From CAVTND01 sp963735955 (lineage in GTDB: Bacteria > Pseudomonadota > Gammaproteobacteria > Burkholderiales > Burkholderiaceae_F): a DNA stretch of 64,000 bases. Positions 39,900-49,241 of this stretch are shown here, piece after piece. The DNA lies in contig CAVTND010000011.1 of NCBI GenBank assembly GCA_963735955.1, positions 62,001 to 126,000 on the forward strand. The letters are read 5' to 3'. The position numbers and the translations under genes are program-made. Under the pieces are notes generated by a model. That model was not told where the DNA came from, did no database searches, and worked only from the letters and a program-made list of their open reading frames with translations. Within the stretch, counting starts at the first letter, position 1. Each line of letters opens with the position of its first letter.

Positions 39900-41375
39900 C
39901 TACCCCGCTCTCTCGATCAGGAATTGCGCCAGCAGCGGCACCGGACGCCCGGTCGCGCCCTTGGCAGTGCCACTCTTCCAGGCCGTGCCGGCAATGTCCA
40001 GGTGCGCCCACGGATAAGCCTTGGTGAAGCGCGCCAGGAAGCAGGCAGCAGTCACCGCTCCGGCGCTGCCCGGAATCCCGATATTTGCCATGTCGGCGAA
40101 ATTTGACTTCAACTGGTCTTGATAGTCCTCGTCGAGCGGCATGCGCCAGGCGGGGTCCGCGGCCTGGCGGCTGGCCCCCAGCAACTGCAGAGCAAGATCC
40201 TCGTTGTTGCTGAACAGCCCGGAATTGACATTGCCAAGCGCCACGACGCAGGCGCCGGTCAGCGTCGCGACGTCCACCACTGCCGTGGGCTTGAAGCGCT
40301 CGACATAGCTCAGGGCGTCGCACAGGATCAACCGGCCTTCGGCATCGGTGTTCAGGATCTCGATGGTCTGGCCCGACATCGAGGTCACGATGTCACCGGG
40401 GCGCGAGGCGGTGCCGGAGGGCATGTTCTCGCAGGTCGCGACCACGCCGATCACGTTGAGCTTGAGCTTCAGCTCGGACACGGTTCGCATCGTGCCGATC
40501 ACGCTCGCGGCCCCGCACATGTCGAATTTCATTTCGTCCATGTTGGCCCCGGGCTTCAGCGAGATACCGCCCGAGTCGAACGTGATGCCCTTGCCGACCA
40601 GCACCACCGGTGCCGCCTTGCCGGCGCCCTTGTGCCGGATGACGATCAGGCGCGGTGGCTCGGCCGAGCCGCGCGAGACGCTGAGGAAGGATCCCATCCT
40701 GAGGGCCTCGAGTTTCTTGGTCTCGAGTACCTCGACCTCCAGCTTGGTCTGCTTGCCGAGCTTGCGCGCCTCGGCGGCAAGATACGAGGGCGTGCAGATA
40801 TTGGGCGGCAGGTTGCCGAGCCGCTTGGTGAGTTCCATGCCGTTGGCGACCGCAATGCCGCGCGCCAGGCCGCGCTCGGCGGCAGCGTCACGTCGCGAGA
40901 GCAGCAGTTCAAGACGTTTCGGCCCGCTCACATCCTCGCGCTTGCTCTTCAGTTCGTCGCTGCGAAACGCGGTTTCGCGTGCCGCCACGGCGAAGTGGCG
41001 GGCGGTCCATTCCGGATTGCGGCCTTTCGGTGCCCATTCGCCGGCCGTGACAATCAATTCGTTGACTCCGCTGGCAAAGGCACGTGCGGCGCCACGCACC
41101 GCATCGGCAAATGCCTTGTCAGTAAAATCAGCGCGCGATCCGAGGCCCACCAGCAGCACGCGCGGTGCAGTGACTCCGTTCAGGCCGCGCAGCGTCAAGA
41201 GCGAGCCGCGCTTGCCGGTCATCTCGCCGTTCTTGATTGCCGCGCGAATCGCGCCGCGCGAGGCGGTGTCGATCGCACGCGCACTGGCACTCAGTTCGCC
41301 GTCCCCAAATACACCGACCGCGATCGCGTCCGACTTTACGGTATCGGCCGATGCGGTTCGAATGCTGATTTCCAT
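39900..41375 (-). CDS. pepA: Leucyl (cytosol) aminopeptidase, M17
   Basis: This is a hexameric dinuclear-metal aminopeptidase of 491 residues. The metal and active-site blocks are LVGKGITFDSGGISLKPG and the M17 signature NTDAEGRLILCDAL. The N-terminal domain begins MEISIRTASADTVKSDAIAV. ATG 41375 is chosen because GAGGAA lies seven bases upstream; an open frame extends nine codons further. In some bacteria PepA also binds DNA. The gene is divergent from lptF with 169 bases between and is followed by holC. Confidence 0.96.
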   Translation of the reverse strand: MEISIRTASADTVKSDAIAVGVFGDGELSASARAIDTASRGAIRAAIKNGEMTGKRGSLLTLRGLNGVTAPRVLLVGLGSRADFTDKAFADAVRGAARAFASGVNELIVTAGEWAPKGRNPEWTARHFAVAARETAFRSDELKSKREDVSGPKRLELLLSRRDAAAERGLARGIAVANGMELTKRLGNLPPNICTPSYLAAEARKLGKQTKLEVEVLETKKLEALRMGSFLSVSRGSAEPPRLIVIRHKGAGKAAPVVLVGKGITFDSGGISLKPGANMDEMKFDMCGAASVIGTMRTVSELKLKLNVIGVVATCENMPSGTASRPGDIVTSMSGQTIEILNTDAEGRLILCDALSYVERFKPTAVVDVATLTGACVVALGNVNSGLFSNNEDLALQLLGASRQAADPAWRMPLDEDYQDQLKSNFADMANIGIPGSAGAVTAACFLARFTKAYPWAHLDIAGTAWKSGTAKGATGRPVPLLAQFLIERAG

Positions 41376-41544
41376 CGAAACAGTTCCTCTGTAAAGTCGC
41401 ACGATGAGCGGGCCGGCTGCATCAGCGAAGGGATTCGGACGAGAACACGGCGAGGCACGAGTGCCGTGCCGGTGTGGCGCGCAGTATATCCAGCCGAGCA
41501 GTCCGGCCGTTTGAATTGAAAGCTCGATTCGGGGCCCGATTCAG

Positions 41545-42666
41545 GTGATCTTTCGCCGCGCCATCCTGACCGAGCTGACAAGCGCTGCAAGCGCGGTCTT
41601 CACGGTGCTGTTTTCGATCATTTTCTCGGTGGGCCTGGTTCGCATTCTGGGCCAGGCAGCCGGCGGACGGGTCGACAACGAAGCCGTCTTCCAGCTGCTG
41701 GCACTGACGGCGCTTACCTGGTTGCCGGTGGTGTTCACGCTGACCCTGTTCATCGCCGTGCTGATGACGCTGTCGCGCAGCTACCGGGACTCCGAAATGG
41801 TGGTCTGGTTCACGACCGGGCAGAGCCTGCTCGCCTGGATCGGTCCGGTCCTGCGATTCTCCTGGCCGATCGTGGTCGCGATCGCACTGATTTCGATGTT
41901 TGTGACGCCCTGGGCGTTTGCCCAACTCGAAGCGAGCAAGGAACGCTTTTCGAAGCGCGACGATGTGAGCCGGGTGGCGCCCGGGCGTTTCATCGAATCC
42001 GGCGGCGCCGACCGCGTGTTTTTCGTGGAGTCGGTCGATTTCGTCGACGGCAAGGTCCGCAACATTTTCGTCAGTACCCGCAGTCAGGGTCGCGAGGGCA
42101 TCGTCGTCGCGGCAGAAGGGCGCATCGAGGAATCCGCCAATGGCGATCGTTTCCTCGTTCTCGAGAATGGACGCCGCTACGAAAATCAGCCCGGAATGCT
42201 GGAGTCACGGACGCTCGAGTTCGATCGCTACGCCGTGCGCCTTGAAAGTCGTCCGGACCGACCGCTGGGCGAGCGCAAGGCCCGGCTGAAAGGCATGGGC
42301 GAACTCCTGGCCGAGCGGGATTCCTTTGCACTGGCCGAGCTCTTGTGGCGCATCGGGATTCCGATCGTCGCGGTACTGGTCACTCTGCTGGCGATCCCGC
42401 TGGCCTACACCAATCCGCGCATTGGGCGCTCGTTCAACCTGATCATCGCAGTGCTGGCATTCACCGTGTACCTGAACATGCTCTACACGCTCAAGGCCTG
42501 GGTGCAGCAGGGAAGAGTGGACTTCAACATCGGAATGTGGGCCGCGCACGCGATCATCGCGGCGATCGTGATCGCCTTGTTCTTTCGGCGCGTCTACATG
42601 CAGCGCTGGCTGCCATTCTGGCTGAAGCCTGCGTACTGGCGCGGGCGGCGAACCGAATCGTCATGA
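41545..42666 (+). CDS. lptF: LPS export ABC transporter permease LptF
   Basis: This is an inner-membrane permease of the LptB2FGC lipopolysaccharide export machine, 373 residues. Three N-terminal helices, a periplasmic beta-jellyroll domain (about 120-265) and three C-terminal helices match the YjgP/YjgQ family. The text IFRRAILTELTSAASAVF and GLVRILGQAAGGRV marks the N-terminus. The start is GTG 41545. Its stop overlaps the lptG ATG (ATGA). It is divergent from pepA, the conserved arrangement. Confidence 0.94.
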   Translation: MIFRRAILTELTSAASAVFTVLFSIIFSVGLVRILGQAAGGRVDNEAVFQLLALTALTWLPVVFTLTLFIAVLMTLSRSYRDSEMVVWFTTGQSLLAWIGPVLRFSWPIVVAIALISMFVTPWAFAQLEASKERFSKRDDVSRVAPGRFIESGGADRVFFVESVDFVDGKVRNIFVSTRSQGREGIVVAAEGRIEESANGDRFLVLENGRRYENQPGMLESRTLEFDRYAVRLESRPDRPLGERKARLKGMGELLAERDSFALAELLWRIGIPIVAVLVTLLAIPLAYTNPRIGRSFNLIIAVLAFTVYLNMLYTLKAWVQQGRVDFNIGMWAAHAIIAAIVIALFFRRVYMQRWLPFWLKPAYWRGRRTESS

Positions 42667-43799
42667 AGACACTGCGTCGCTATCTCTGGAAGGAGATCGC
42701 CGTTGCCACGGTGTTTGTCCTGTTTGCGCTGCTGACCCTGTTTCTGTTTTTCGATCTTGTCGCGCAGCTCGATGAGGTGGGCCGCCGCGGTTTCAAACTG
42801 CGCCATGCCTTCGCCTATGTCGCACTGACCCTGCCGTCGCGGACCTACGAGCTGATGCCGATCGCCGCCCTGATAGGCACGATCTACGCGCTGGCCAAGC
42901 TCGCGGCCAGTTCCGAATTCACGATCATGCGGGTGTCCGGCATGAGCACGCGCCGGCTCATGCAGTGCCTGTTGGCTCTGGGACTGACCCTGGTGGGCAT
43001 CACCTATCTGCTCGGTGAGTTCCTGTCGCCGCCGGCCGAACGCCTGGCGCAACGGGTACGTTTGAAAGCAACCGATTCGTCCCTTACCGTGCGGGACTTT
43101 CGCTCGGGTGTCTGGATTCGCGACGTGGTCAAGTCGCCCCGCGGCGAGATTGACGGCATTCGCTTCATCAATGTCAAGCAGGTGTCGGTGGATTCTGCCA
43201 CGCGCGGTTGGCGCGTTTTCGAATTCGATCGCGACTATCGGCTGCGTTCAATCCTGACGGCCGCGTCGGCGAGTTACAAGCCGGGGTCCGGCTGGACCCT
43301 TTCCGACGTGGTCGAAACCCTGGTGCCGCGGGTCGCCGCGAACGACACTGCGCCGGCCACGGTGCACACCCAGGTGATCAGGGAGGCAAGCCGGGCCTGG
43401 CCCTCGGATCTCACGCCCGATATCTTCGGCGTACTGCTGGTGCAGCCCGAACGGATGGCCGGCTGGGATCTCGCGCAGTACATCAACCACCTGAATGAAA
43501 CGCAGCAACAGGCCGAGCGCTACGAGATCGCATTCTGGAGCAAGCTTTTCTATCCATGGGCCGTGCTGGTCATGATGGCGCTGGCACTGCCCTTCGCCTA
43601 CCTGCACGTACGCTCCGGCGGCGTCAGCTTGAAGATTTTTTCGGGCGTGATGATCGGCGTGGCGTTCTACGGCCTCAACAAGCTGTTCGCCCACATCGGC
43701 CTGTTGAATACCTGGCCGCCGATACTGGTCGCGGCGATTCCAAGCCTGGTCGTGCTGGCGCTCGCGATGGGCACCCTGTACTGGATCGAGCGCCGGTAG
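42663..43799 (+). CDS. lptG: LPS export ABC transporter permease LptG
   Basis: This is the second permease of the LPS exporter, 378 residues. The N-terminus MKTLRRYLWKEIAVATVFVL, the coupling region MPIAALIGTIYALAKLAASS then EFTIMRVSGMS, and the C-terminal KLFYPWAVLVMMALALPF are typical of LptG. Like LptF it has six helices and a periplasmic beta domain in the middle. The ATG overlaps the lptF stop, so the subunits are made in equal amounts. Confidence 0.95.
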   Translation: MKTLRRYLWKEIAVATVFVLFALLTLFLFFDLVAQLDEVGRRGFKLRHAFAYVALTLPSRTYELMPIAALIGTIYALAKLAASSEFTIMRVSGMSTRRLMQCLLALGLTLVGITYLLGEFLSPPAERLAQRVRLKATDSSLTVRDFRSGVWIRDVVKSPRGEIDGIRFINVKQVSVDSATRGWRVFEFDRDYRLRSILTAASASYKPGSGWTLSDVVETLVPRVAANDTAPATVHTQVIREASRAWPSDLTPDIFGVLLVQPERMAGWDLAQYINHLNETQQQAERYEIAFWSKLFYPWAVLVMMALALPFAYLHVRSGGVSLKIFSGVMIGVAFYGLNKLFAHIGLLNTWPPILVAAIPSLVVLALAMGTLYWIERR

Positions 43800-43885
43800 G
43801 TTTCTTTCACTGGTGTCGACGAGTGAGAACCTGGGTTCGCAATATCGGCGAAGAGATGCGAGCGATCTACGCTCGCATCACTCAG

Positions 43886-44578
43886 CTACTTCACTGCAAA
43901 ACAGTAGATCAGGCCATCGCCGCCGGTGCTGCGCAGGATCTCCTGACTGCAGCCGAGCGTGGGATGAGATGAATTCCACGAGGTGGCCCAGGCGTCTCCA
44001 ACCGGGCCCGCGCGGTCGTGGTGACCCGTCATTGCCGATCCGTCGGTTCCGCTCTTGGTCCAGTTGCCGCACGTCATGTCAGCAAACGGTGTGGGCGGAA
44101 AAGCCGTGCCGTCGGGCCGCGAGCCGGTCAGTATGTCGTGCTTGAGTGGATTGTCGCCGCGGCTGTTGACCGGCTGACCCTTTTCGTCCAGCGCCGTCTG
44201 CTTGGTCAGATTGTTGTTGGCCGAGTGCAGCTCCTCGACGCTGCCGGCGATCATGACGCCCTTGGCGTTGTACCAGGGGCCGCTGCCGATACGATCGCGC
44301 GCATGAACGACCTTCGGGTCACTCATTGCCGATGCCTGCGTGCTCAAGTAGGCGCGCCAGGTGCGGTTGCCCGCACCCGCTGCCTTGGCGAGCGACTGGC
44401 ATTGTTGATCCGCCCCCGCGAGACCACCCAGGTCAGCGCCTTTGCCGGGACCAACACTGGTGATGAAGAACGACATCTCCTTGCCGGTACTCGCCTGCGG
44501 CGACTGCGCGGTCGAGCTGTTGACCAGCAAAGTCAAGCCTCCTACGACCAACAATGCCCTTTGCATCACCCTGTGCAT
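43886..44578 (-). CDS. Secreted lectin-like protein
   Basis: This is an exported protein of 230 residues. A signal peptide (residues 1 to about 24) precedes a domain with MSFFITSVGPGKGADLGGLA followed by GADQQCQSLA, TWRAYLST and ARDRIGSGPWYNAKGV, and a C-terminal part with TGHHDR, SWNSSH and GGDGLIYCFA. This pattern is that of a DUF1554/C-type-lectin-like family, widely present and without known ligand. ATG 44578 has a strong AGGAGG site six bases before, so I prefer it to the outer start at 44656. It stands alone, downstream of lptG and convergent with it. Confidence 0.8.
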   Translation of the reverse strand: MHRVMQRALLVVGGLTLLVNSSTAQSPQASTGKEMSFFITSVGPGKGADLGGLAGADQQCQSLAKAAGAGNRTWRAYLSTQASAMSDPKVVHARDRIGSGPWYNAKGVMIAGSVEELHSANNNLTKQTALDEKGQPVNSRGDNPLKHDILTGSRPDGTAFPPTPFADMTCGNWTKSGTDGSAMTGHHDRAGPVGDAWATSWNSSHPTLGCSQEILRSTGGDGLIYCFAVK

Positions 44579-44726
44579 GGCGACCTCCTGTCGGTTCAAG
44601 CTGCAATTGTTCCCGCATCGCAAGCACGCGGCGCTCGGCCGCGGTTGTCGAGACAATGAGCTTATCGCGCGACCGCGACTCGGTCGAGCGCATGGCCAGC
44701 CGCAGATTCAGTGCCGTTCGGGTTGT

Positions 44727-45956
44727 TCAGTTGGAAATGTGAATCATGTCGCGGACGCGCGGATAGATCTGCTCAGTCCACCGTCGGCCGCTGAACACAC
44801 CATAGTGGCCGACGCCGGTCTGCACATGATGCTGTTTTCGATACGGGCGGATCCCGGTGCACAGGTCCTGCGCGGCCAATGTCTGTCCGACGGAGCAGAT
44901 ATCGTCGCGTTCGCCTTCGATCGTCATCAGGGCTGGACGACGGATCGCGCCGCAATCGATGCGGGCGCCGCGCCAGCGCAACTCGCCACGCGCGAGCGAG
45001 TAGTCCTGGAACACCAGCTTCACGGTCTCGAGATAGAACTCGGCCGGCAGATCCGCCACCGCAAAGTACTCGTCATAGAAACTTGCGGTCGCCTCGGCCT
45101 TCTCGGTTTCACCGGCGTACAGGTGGTTGTACATGTCGACGAACGCCTTCTGGTGCCGTTCGAGGTTCATGCTCATGAACGCACTCAACTGCAGGAATCC
45201 CGGATAGACGCGACGCAATGCGCCGGCAAACCGCCAGGGAACACTGGCGATCAGGTTGTTCTCGAACCAGGAAATCGGTCGGCTCGTTGCGAGCTCGTTC
45301 ACGCGCGTTGGGTTGATGCGGCAATCGATCGGACCGGCCATCAAAGTGATGCTGCGCGGTTCTGCCTCATGACCGCCCTCGGCCATGACGGCCGCGGCGG
45401 CCAGTGTGGCCACGCAGGGCTGGCACACGGCAAGCACATGACCGCCCGGACCCATCGCTTCGAGAAATGCGATCAGGTGCGCAATGTATCCGTCCAGTCC
45501 GAAACTGCCATACACGAGTGGTACATCACGCGCATTGCGCCAGTCCGTGATGTAGACATCGTGGTCGGCCAGCATCGTGCTTACGGTGTCACGCAGCAGC
45601 GTTGCAAAGTGACCCGACATCGGTGCGACGATCAGCACGCGCGGTTGCGCGACGCTAACGTCCTTGCGAAAGTGAAGGAGCTTGCCGAACGGTTCGGAGC
45701 GGGCGATTTCCTCCCGGACCTCGACCTCGCGATCGCCCACGCGAACCCGGTCGATGCCGAACGCGGGGCGCTGGTGCGTCAGGCGTGCACGCGAGAACAC
45801 CTCGTAGGCGGCCGCGAGCCGCCGTTGCGCTTCGCGCGGCGTGAGCCCGGCGTCTCGCAAGCCCTTGAGCTGGTCCAGGACTCCGAGACAGGTGCGGGCC
45901 AGGCACTGAATCGGCCAGGCGAGGTCGGCATGTGCTTGGTACGCGTGGTACAGCAT
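44727..45956 (-). CDS. phaZ: Intracellular polyhydroxyalkanoate depolymerase
   Basis: This is a cytosolic PHA depolymerase of 409 residues that degrades storage granules. The N-terminus MLYHAYQAHADLAWPIQ is a PhaZ signature. The alpha/beta-hydrolase core carries the nucleophile elbow VCQPCVATLAA, with Cys in place of Ser as in intracellular depolymerases. VLIVAPMSGHFATLLRDTV and DHDVYITDWRNARDVP are further family blocks. ATG 45956 is chosen over an outer start at 46145, whose extra 63 residues are low-complexity. It is divergent from a GST gene. Other PHA genes lie at 48.1 and 57.1 kb. Confidence 0.93.
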   Translation of the reverse strand: MLYHAYQAHADLAWPIQCLARTCLGVLDQLKGLRDAGLTPREAQRRLAAAYEVFSRARLTHQRPAFGIDRVRVGDREVEVREEIARSEPFGKLLHFRKDVSVAQPRVLIVAPMSGHFATLLRDTVSTMLADHDVYITDWRNARDVPLVYGSFGLDGYIAHLIAFLEAMGPGGHVLAVCQPCVATLAAAAVMAEGGHEAEPRSITLMAGPIDCRINPTRVNELATSRPISWFENNLIASVPWRFAGALRRVYPGFLQLSAFMSMNLERHQKAFVDMYNHLYAGETEKAEATASFYDEYFAVADLPAEFYLETVKLVFQDYSLARGELRWRGARIDCGAIRRPALMTIEGERDDICSVGQTLAAQDLCTGIRPYRKQHHVQTGVGHYGVFSGRRWTEQIYPRVRDMIHISN

Positions 45957-46110
45957 GGTTCGAGCCAATCTCGGGAACGAATGACCAAGAGACCCGCAAG
46001 AACCGCGCCAGGGTCCAGATTCGACCGGCGCAGTGGCTGGCACGCCCCTTGCATTGCATTCCTTGAAACGGCGTGCAGCGAAGATTCGATGCGCCGATGT
46101 GGAGCTCGGC

Positions 46111-46767
46111 ATGGCGACGAAGGCGGTCCTGACGATCAACAGCAAGAACTACGGCGCGTGGTCGCTGCGCGGCTGGCTGCTGGCGCGCTTTGCGGGGCTC
46201 GATTTCACCGAGCACACGGTGTCGCCGGACGATCCCGACAATCGTAACGAAATGCTGCTGCTCTCGTCGTCGATCCTGGTCCCGCGGCTCGACCACAACC
46301 GGGCGCGGGTGTGGGACACGCTGGCGATCGCCGAGTATCTGAACGAACTGAAGCCGAAGTCAGGCCTGCTGCCCAGCGATCGCATTGCACGTGCGCATTG
46401 CCGCTCGATTTGCGGCGAGATGCACTCGGGCTTTGCGTCGATGCGCTCGGCCCTGCCGATGAACATCCGCGCGCACTTCCCGGGCTTCAAGGTATGGGCC
46501 CGGGCCCAGGCGGACATTGATCGCGTTCTGTCACTGTGGTCGGAGTGCCTGGCCACCTACGGCGGGCCCTACCTGTTCGGTGCACGAACCATGGCCGACG
46601 CCATGTATGCACCCGTGGTCACCCGCTTCAACACCTACGATGTAAAGCTTCCGCCGGCCTGTAGCCGTTACTGCGAAACGGTGCTGGCCATGCCGGAAAT
46701 GCGCAAATGGATCGACGCGGCCAAGGCCGAACCGGAGGCGATCGACGAACTAGAGGTTGAGTTCTGA
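46111..46767 (+). CDS. Glutathione S-transferase family protein
   Basis: This is a 218-residue GST. The N-terminal domain has LTINSKNYGAWSLRGWLLAR, with Ser in the activating position, then SSSILVPRLDHNRARVWDTL, which forms the GSH site. A long helical domain follows, with YGGPYLFGARTMADAMYAPV as the N-capping box. ATG 46111 has GGAG seven bases upstream; an outer ATG at 46033 lacks one. Activity on glutathione is expected; the substrate is unknown. It lies back to back with phaZ. Confidence 0.87.
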   Translation: MATKAVLTINSKNYGAWSLRGWLLARFAGLDFTEHTVSPDDPDNRNEMLLLSSSILVPRLDHNRARVWDTLAIAEYLNELKPKSGLLPSDRIARAHCRSICGEMHSGFASMRSALPMNIRAHFPGFKVWARAQADIDRVLSLWSECLATYGGPYLFGARTMADAMYAPVVTRFNTYDVKLPPACSRYCETVLAMPEMRKWIDAAKAEPEAIDELEVEF

Positions 46768-46817
46768 AGGCCGCCCGGCCGATCGACCGACATTCGCCAC
46801 CAGTCGATGCGCAGCAT

Positions 46818-47240
46818 TCAAGGCCAGGTCTTCGGCACTGGCACCTCGCAAGGCGCCGTCTCGTCGACGGTACCGAAATCGGCCGGCGCAACAATCTCCA
46901 TGTATTCCATGTCGGGCGAGTAATCGAACAGGTAGTGGACGATGCCGGGGCGCTGATGCACGCAATCCCCGGCCGCAACCAGCGTTTCGGTCTCGCCGTA
47001 CATGAAACGCGCCCACCCTTTGAGCATGTACACCACATGAAGATCTGCTTCGTGCCGGTGCCAGCCAGTGCCCTTCTCTGGTGCGTTATTTGCCCTAACA
47101 AGTTGCACTAACAGCCTGCCTTGGGTGGCCTCGGAAATGCCGAGATCGCGGTAGTGAAAGAAATCTCGCAGACCTTCGCCTCGCCAGGGAGTGTCGCCAG
47201 GGCGAACATGGGAAAATCGGGTGGCAACTCGATCGAGCAT
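46818..47240 (-). CDS. Cupin-domain protein
   Basis: This is a small cupin of 140 residues. The first cupin motif is GTGWHRHEADLHVVYMLKG (a G-x-H-x-H-type metal site), and the second is GDCVHQRPGIVHYLFDYSPD. It is most likely a metal-binding single-domain cupin with a regulatory or dioxygenase-like role that I cannot specify. ATG 47240 has AGAGGA five bases before. It ends 51 bases from the convergent GST gene. Cupins of this form bind sugars or small acids in other bacteria. Confidence 0.85.
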   Translation of the reverse strand: MLDRVATRFSHVRPGDTPWRGEGLRDFFHYRDLGISEATQGRLLVQLVRANNAPEKGTGWHRHEADLHVVYMLKGWARFMYGETETLVAAGDCVHQRPGIVHYLFDYSPDMEYMEIVAPADFGTVDETAPCEVPVPKTWP

Positions 47241-47345
47241 GACGTCCTCTCAACGGGTGACGACGTCATTGTGCGAAGCAACAAACGTTCCAGGATCACA
47301 TTGCATCACCGTCTGGTGCAGCGCGATCGCAGGCTTCAATAGCGG

Positions 47346-47455
47346 CTAGTCGCCGAGACTGAGCAGCCGGTCTTCGTCAGCGCTGGCCAGCACTGGCAGT
47401 CCGGCGTCTCGCCAGCCCTGCGCGGTGACCGTGCCGTCCAGTCGTAGAAACCTGC
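47346..47455 (-). pseudogene. Possible 3' remnant of an unrecognised gene
   Basis: A short open frame of about 36 codons ends in a stop and reads like a natural protein C-terminus: FLRLDGTVTAQGWRDAGLP, then VLASADEDRLLSLGD. The frame is closed upstream by TAG and has no start. I could not name a parent family. The remainder of the 47241-47505 gap shows nothing else. Confidence 0.3.
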
Positions 47456-47505
47456 TCTAGCAGCGTGGCCCCGGGGGCTGGAGGGCTTGCCCAGGGCGGC
47501 GACGC

Positions 47506-47763
47506 TCAACCGTGAACATTCAATTGGTAATTATAGATTTCTTTCGGATCGAGGCGCTGCTGCTCGTCAAGCCTCTCGCTCGATACGGGTGACGCGCCTG
47601 GCGCCGTCGAGCTCAGCTCGGTGGTTCCTGCCTGCACACCGACGCTGGTGTCGTGGTGCGGAGCGCCGGAGGTCCGGACATCGCAGGCCATGAGTACGAC
47701 CACGGCCAGAATGCCGCACAGCATGGTCGCGGTTTCAGACGTCTGTCGATATGTTCTGTGCAT
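47506..47763 (-). CDS. Small putative lipoprotein
   Basis: This is an 85-residue protein. The N-terminal hydrophobic stretch TMLCGILAVVVLMACD fits a lipoprotein signal with lipidation at the Cys in LMAC, although the n-region is long. The mature part is Ser/Thr-rich and hydrophilic with no recognised domain, ending in YNYQLNVHG. The ATG at 47763 has GGAG eight bases before it, which is why I prefer it to an outer start at 47979. Function is unknown. Confidence 0.55.
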   Translation of the reverse strand: MHRTYRQTSETATMLCGILAVVVLMACDVRTSGAPHHDTSVGVQAGTTELSSTAPGASPVSSERLDEQQRLDPKEIYNYQLNVHG

Positions 47764-48129
47764 TATGTGATCTCCTGCAGTCTTGGTTTGGCAAACCCGT
47801 GGGGGCCTGTCCGTTGTCCGATCACATTTCTGATCGGGTGACTGCACTTTGGCCCTGCGCTGCGCCCGGGTCGTTGGGAAACTCTGCTTTGCGAAAGCCG
47901 AATGTTCCGCATTCGCGGCGAAGAGGGATGGGGCGCAAGATGCCAACGGCCGGGCTACTGCGGAGCCCAGGCGGGGCATAGGTCCGACCGAGCGGGCGCC
48001 GAGCGCGCCTGCAAGCTACGAGAACTGGCTGTGGAAGCCGCGTGAGTTCAGTCCATACGGATTGACGAGAGCGGACCGCGGAGGCCGCAGGCTGGAGAGG
48101 GTCCGCTCGATGGAAGTTTTAAGCACCGC
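47764..48129. other. Intergenic region, 366 bases, nothing recognised
   Basis: Between the small lipoprotein gene and the phasin gene I find no frame with a ribosome site and no clear hairpin or repeat. It must contain the promoter of the small lipoprotein gene. Confidence 0.4.
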
Positions 48130-48540
48130 CTAGCGAAGCTTGGTTCGAGCTAGGCGCTTGGCGTTTGCCACGGCCTTGCGATGGACCGGGGCCAGCCCCT
48201 TATCAAAAACATCAATAGCGGCACCTTGAAGCTGTGCGGCCACCTTTCGAAATGATGGCTTGTTCCGTGGCGAAGACGACAAGATTGAACGACGGAGGGA
48301 GGCTGCCAGCGCCTGGTTGGCACGCATGTACTGAGTAGCCATGGCCTGCCACGCCTGAGCAAACGCGGTTGACTTCTCCGCAAGCATGAGAATGAACTCC
48401 TTTTGATCGCGCTCCGACAGCGTAGGGCCTGCGACAGCCATGCGCGTAACTCGATGCGCCACCACCTGCGGCACCGCAATTGCGAGTTCTGCGGCCTTGG
48501 TCGTGATTGATCTTGCCTTGCGAGTGGAGCGACTGGGCAT
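48130..48540 (-). CDS. PHA granule-associated phasin-like protein
   Basis: This is a 136-residue, highly basic, helical protein. The N-terminus MPSRSTRKARSITTKAAELA is followed by amphipathic helices (for example RVTRMAVAGPTLSERDQKEF and MLAEKSTAFAQAWQAMATQY) that resemble PHA granule-coating proteins. ATG 48540 has AAGGAGG four bases upstream, so it is preferred to an outer start. The presence of phaZ and phaC in the neighbourhood supports the role. Confidence 0.78.
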   Translation of the reverse strand: MPSRSTRKARSITTKAAELAIAVPQVVAHRVTRMAVAGPTLSERDQKEFILMLAEKSTAFAQAWQAMATQYMRANQALAASLRRSILSSSPRNKPSFRKVAAQLQGAAIDVFDKGLAPVHRKAVANAKRLARTKLR

Positions 48541-48749
48541 CAAGCCTCCTTGGTCTTGCTGTGACTGTAGCTCGTGCATCACGGTCCGCGCTTTGCATTC
48601 GAGCCAGGCCGGAGATTACGGCGAAACGCGATTGCGATCGTAGCTTGACGCTGCCTGAACAAGCGTCGACGATAGCCCACGCTTCCTTCGAAGCGATGCC
48701 CCGCAGTCTGGTTCAACCGGTGAGCCCGTTCAACAACCAGGAGCTTGCA

Positions 48750-49226
48750 GTGGAAAGGAAATTCAGTGCACCGGTGGACAAGGTGTTCGGGCTGCTGGTC
48801 GATCCAAAGTGGCTCGAGACCCGTTGCCTGGCGCTGAGCGAACTGAGCGCAAGCTGCAAGACGAAGAAGTCTGCCTCCGGCGCGACGGTGACAATGAAGC
48901 GCCGAGTGCATCGCGAGCTGAATTCGGTGATCTCGAAGGTTCTGAATCCCGACAGCGACATTGAACTCGTCGAGCAGTGGTCAGTCGACAAGGGCAGTCG
49001 CAGTGGCAGCTTCACGCTGCAGGTCGTCGGCAAGCCGATCACCGTGACCGCGGATTTCGAGCTGGTGCCCGAGGGTAAGGGCTGCGTTTACCGCATCCAG
49101 CACCACTGCAAGGTGCAGGTGCCTCTCATCGGCGGCGTGGTCTCCAAGTTCGTCCTGGGACAGACCGAGCAGGGTTGCGCCGACGAGCTCGACTACCTGA
49201 CCGATTACCTGAAGAAGCACAAGTGA
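48750..49226 (+). CDS. DUF2505 (SRPBCC-like) domain protein
   Basis: This is a 158-residue soluble protein in the DUF2505 family, an SRPBCC-like fold. It opens ERKFSAPVDKVFGLLVDPKW, then LVEQWSVDKGSRSGSFTLQV and YRIQHHCKVQVPLIGGVVSK, the family's lipid-pocket pattern. GTG 48750 is chosen because AGGAG lies six bases before; ATG 48696 would add 18 residues without a good ribosome site. It is divergent from the phasin gene and 16 bases before the start region of the patatin gene, so it may take part in lipid or PHA metabolism (inference). Confidence 0.82.
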   Translation: MERKFSAPVDKVFGLLVDPKWLETRCLALSELSASCKTKKSASGATVTMKRRVHRELNSVISKVLNPDSDIELVEQWSVDKGSRSGSFTLQVVGKPITVTADFELVPEGKGCVYRIQHHCKVQVPLIGGVVSKFVLGQTEQGCADELDYLTDYLKKHK

Positions 49227-49241
49227 TAAACGGAGTGGAAG

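Noticed and set aside
44442..46247. Plus-strand frame of 601 codons opposite phaZ
   Set aside because: It is antisense to a clear depolymerase gene and low in meaningful text.
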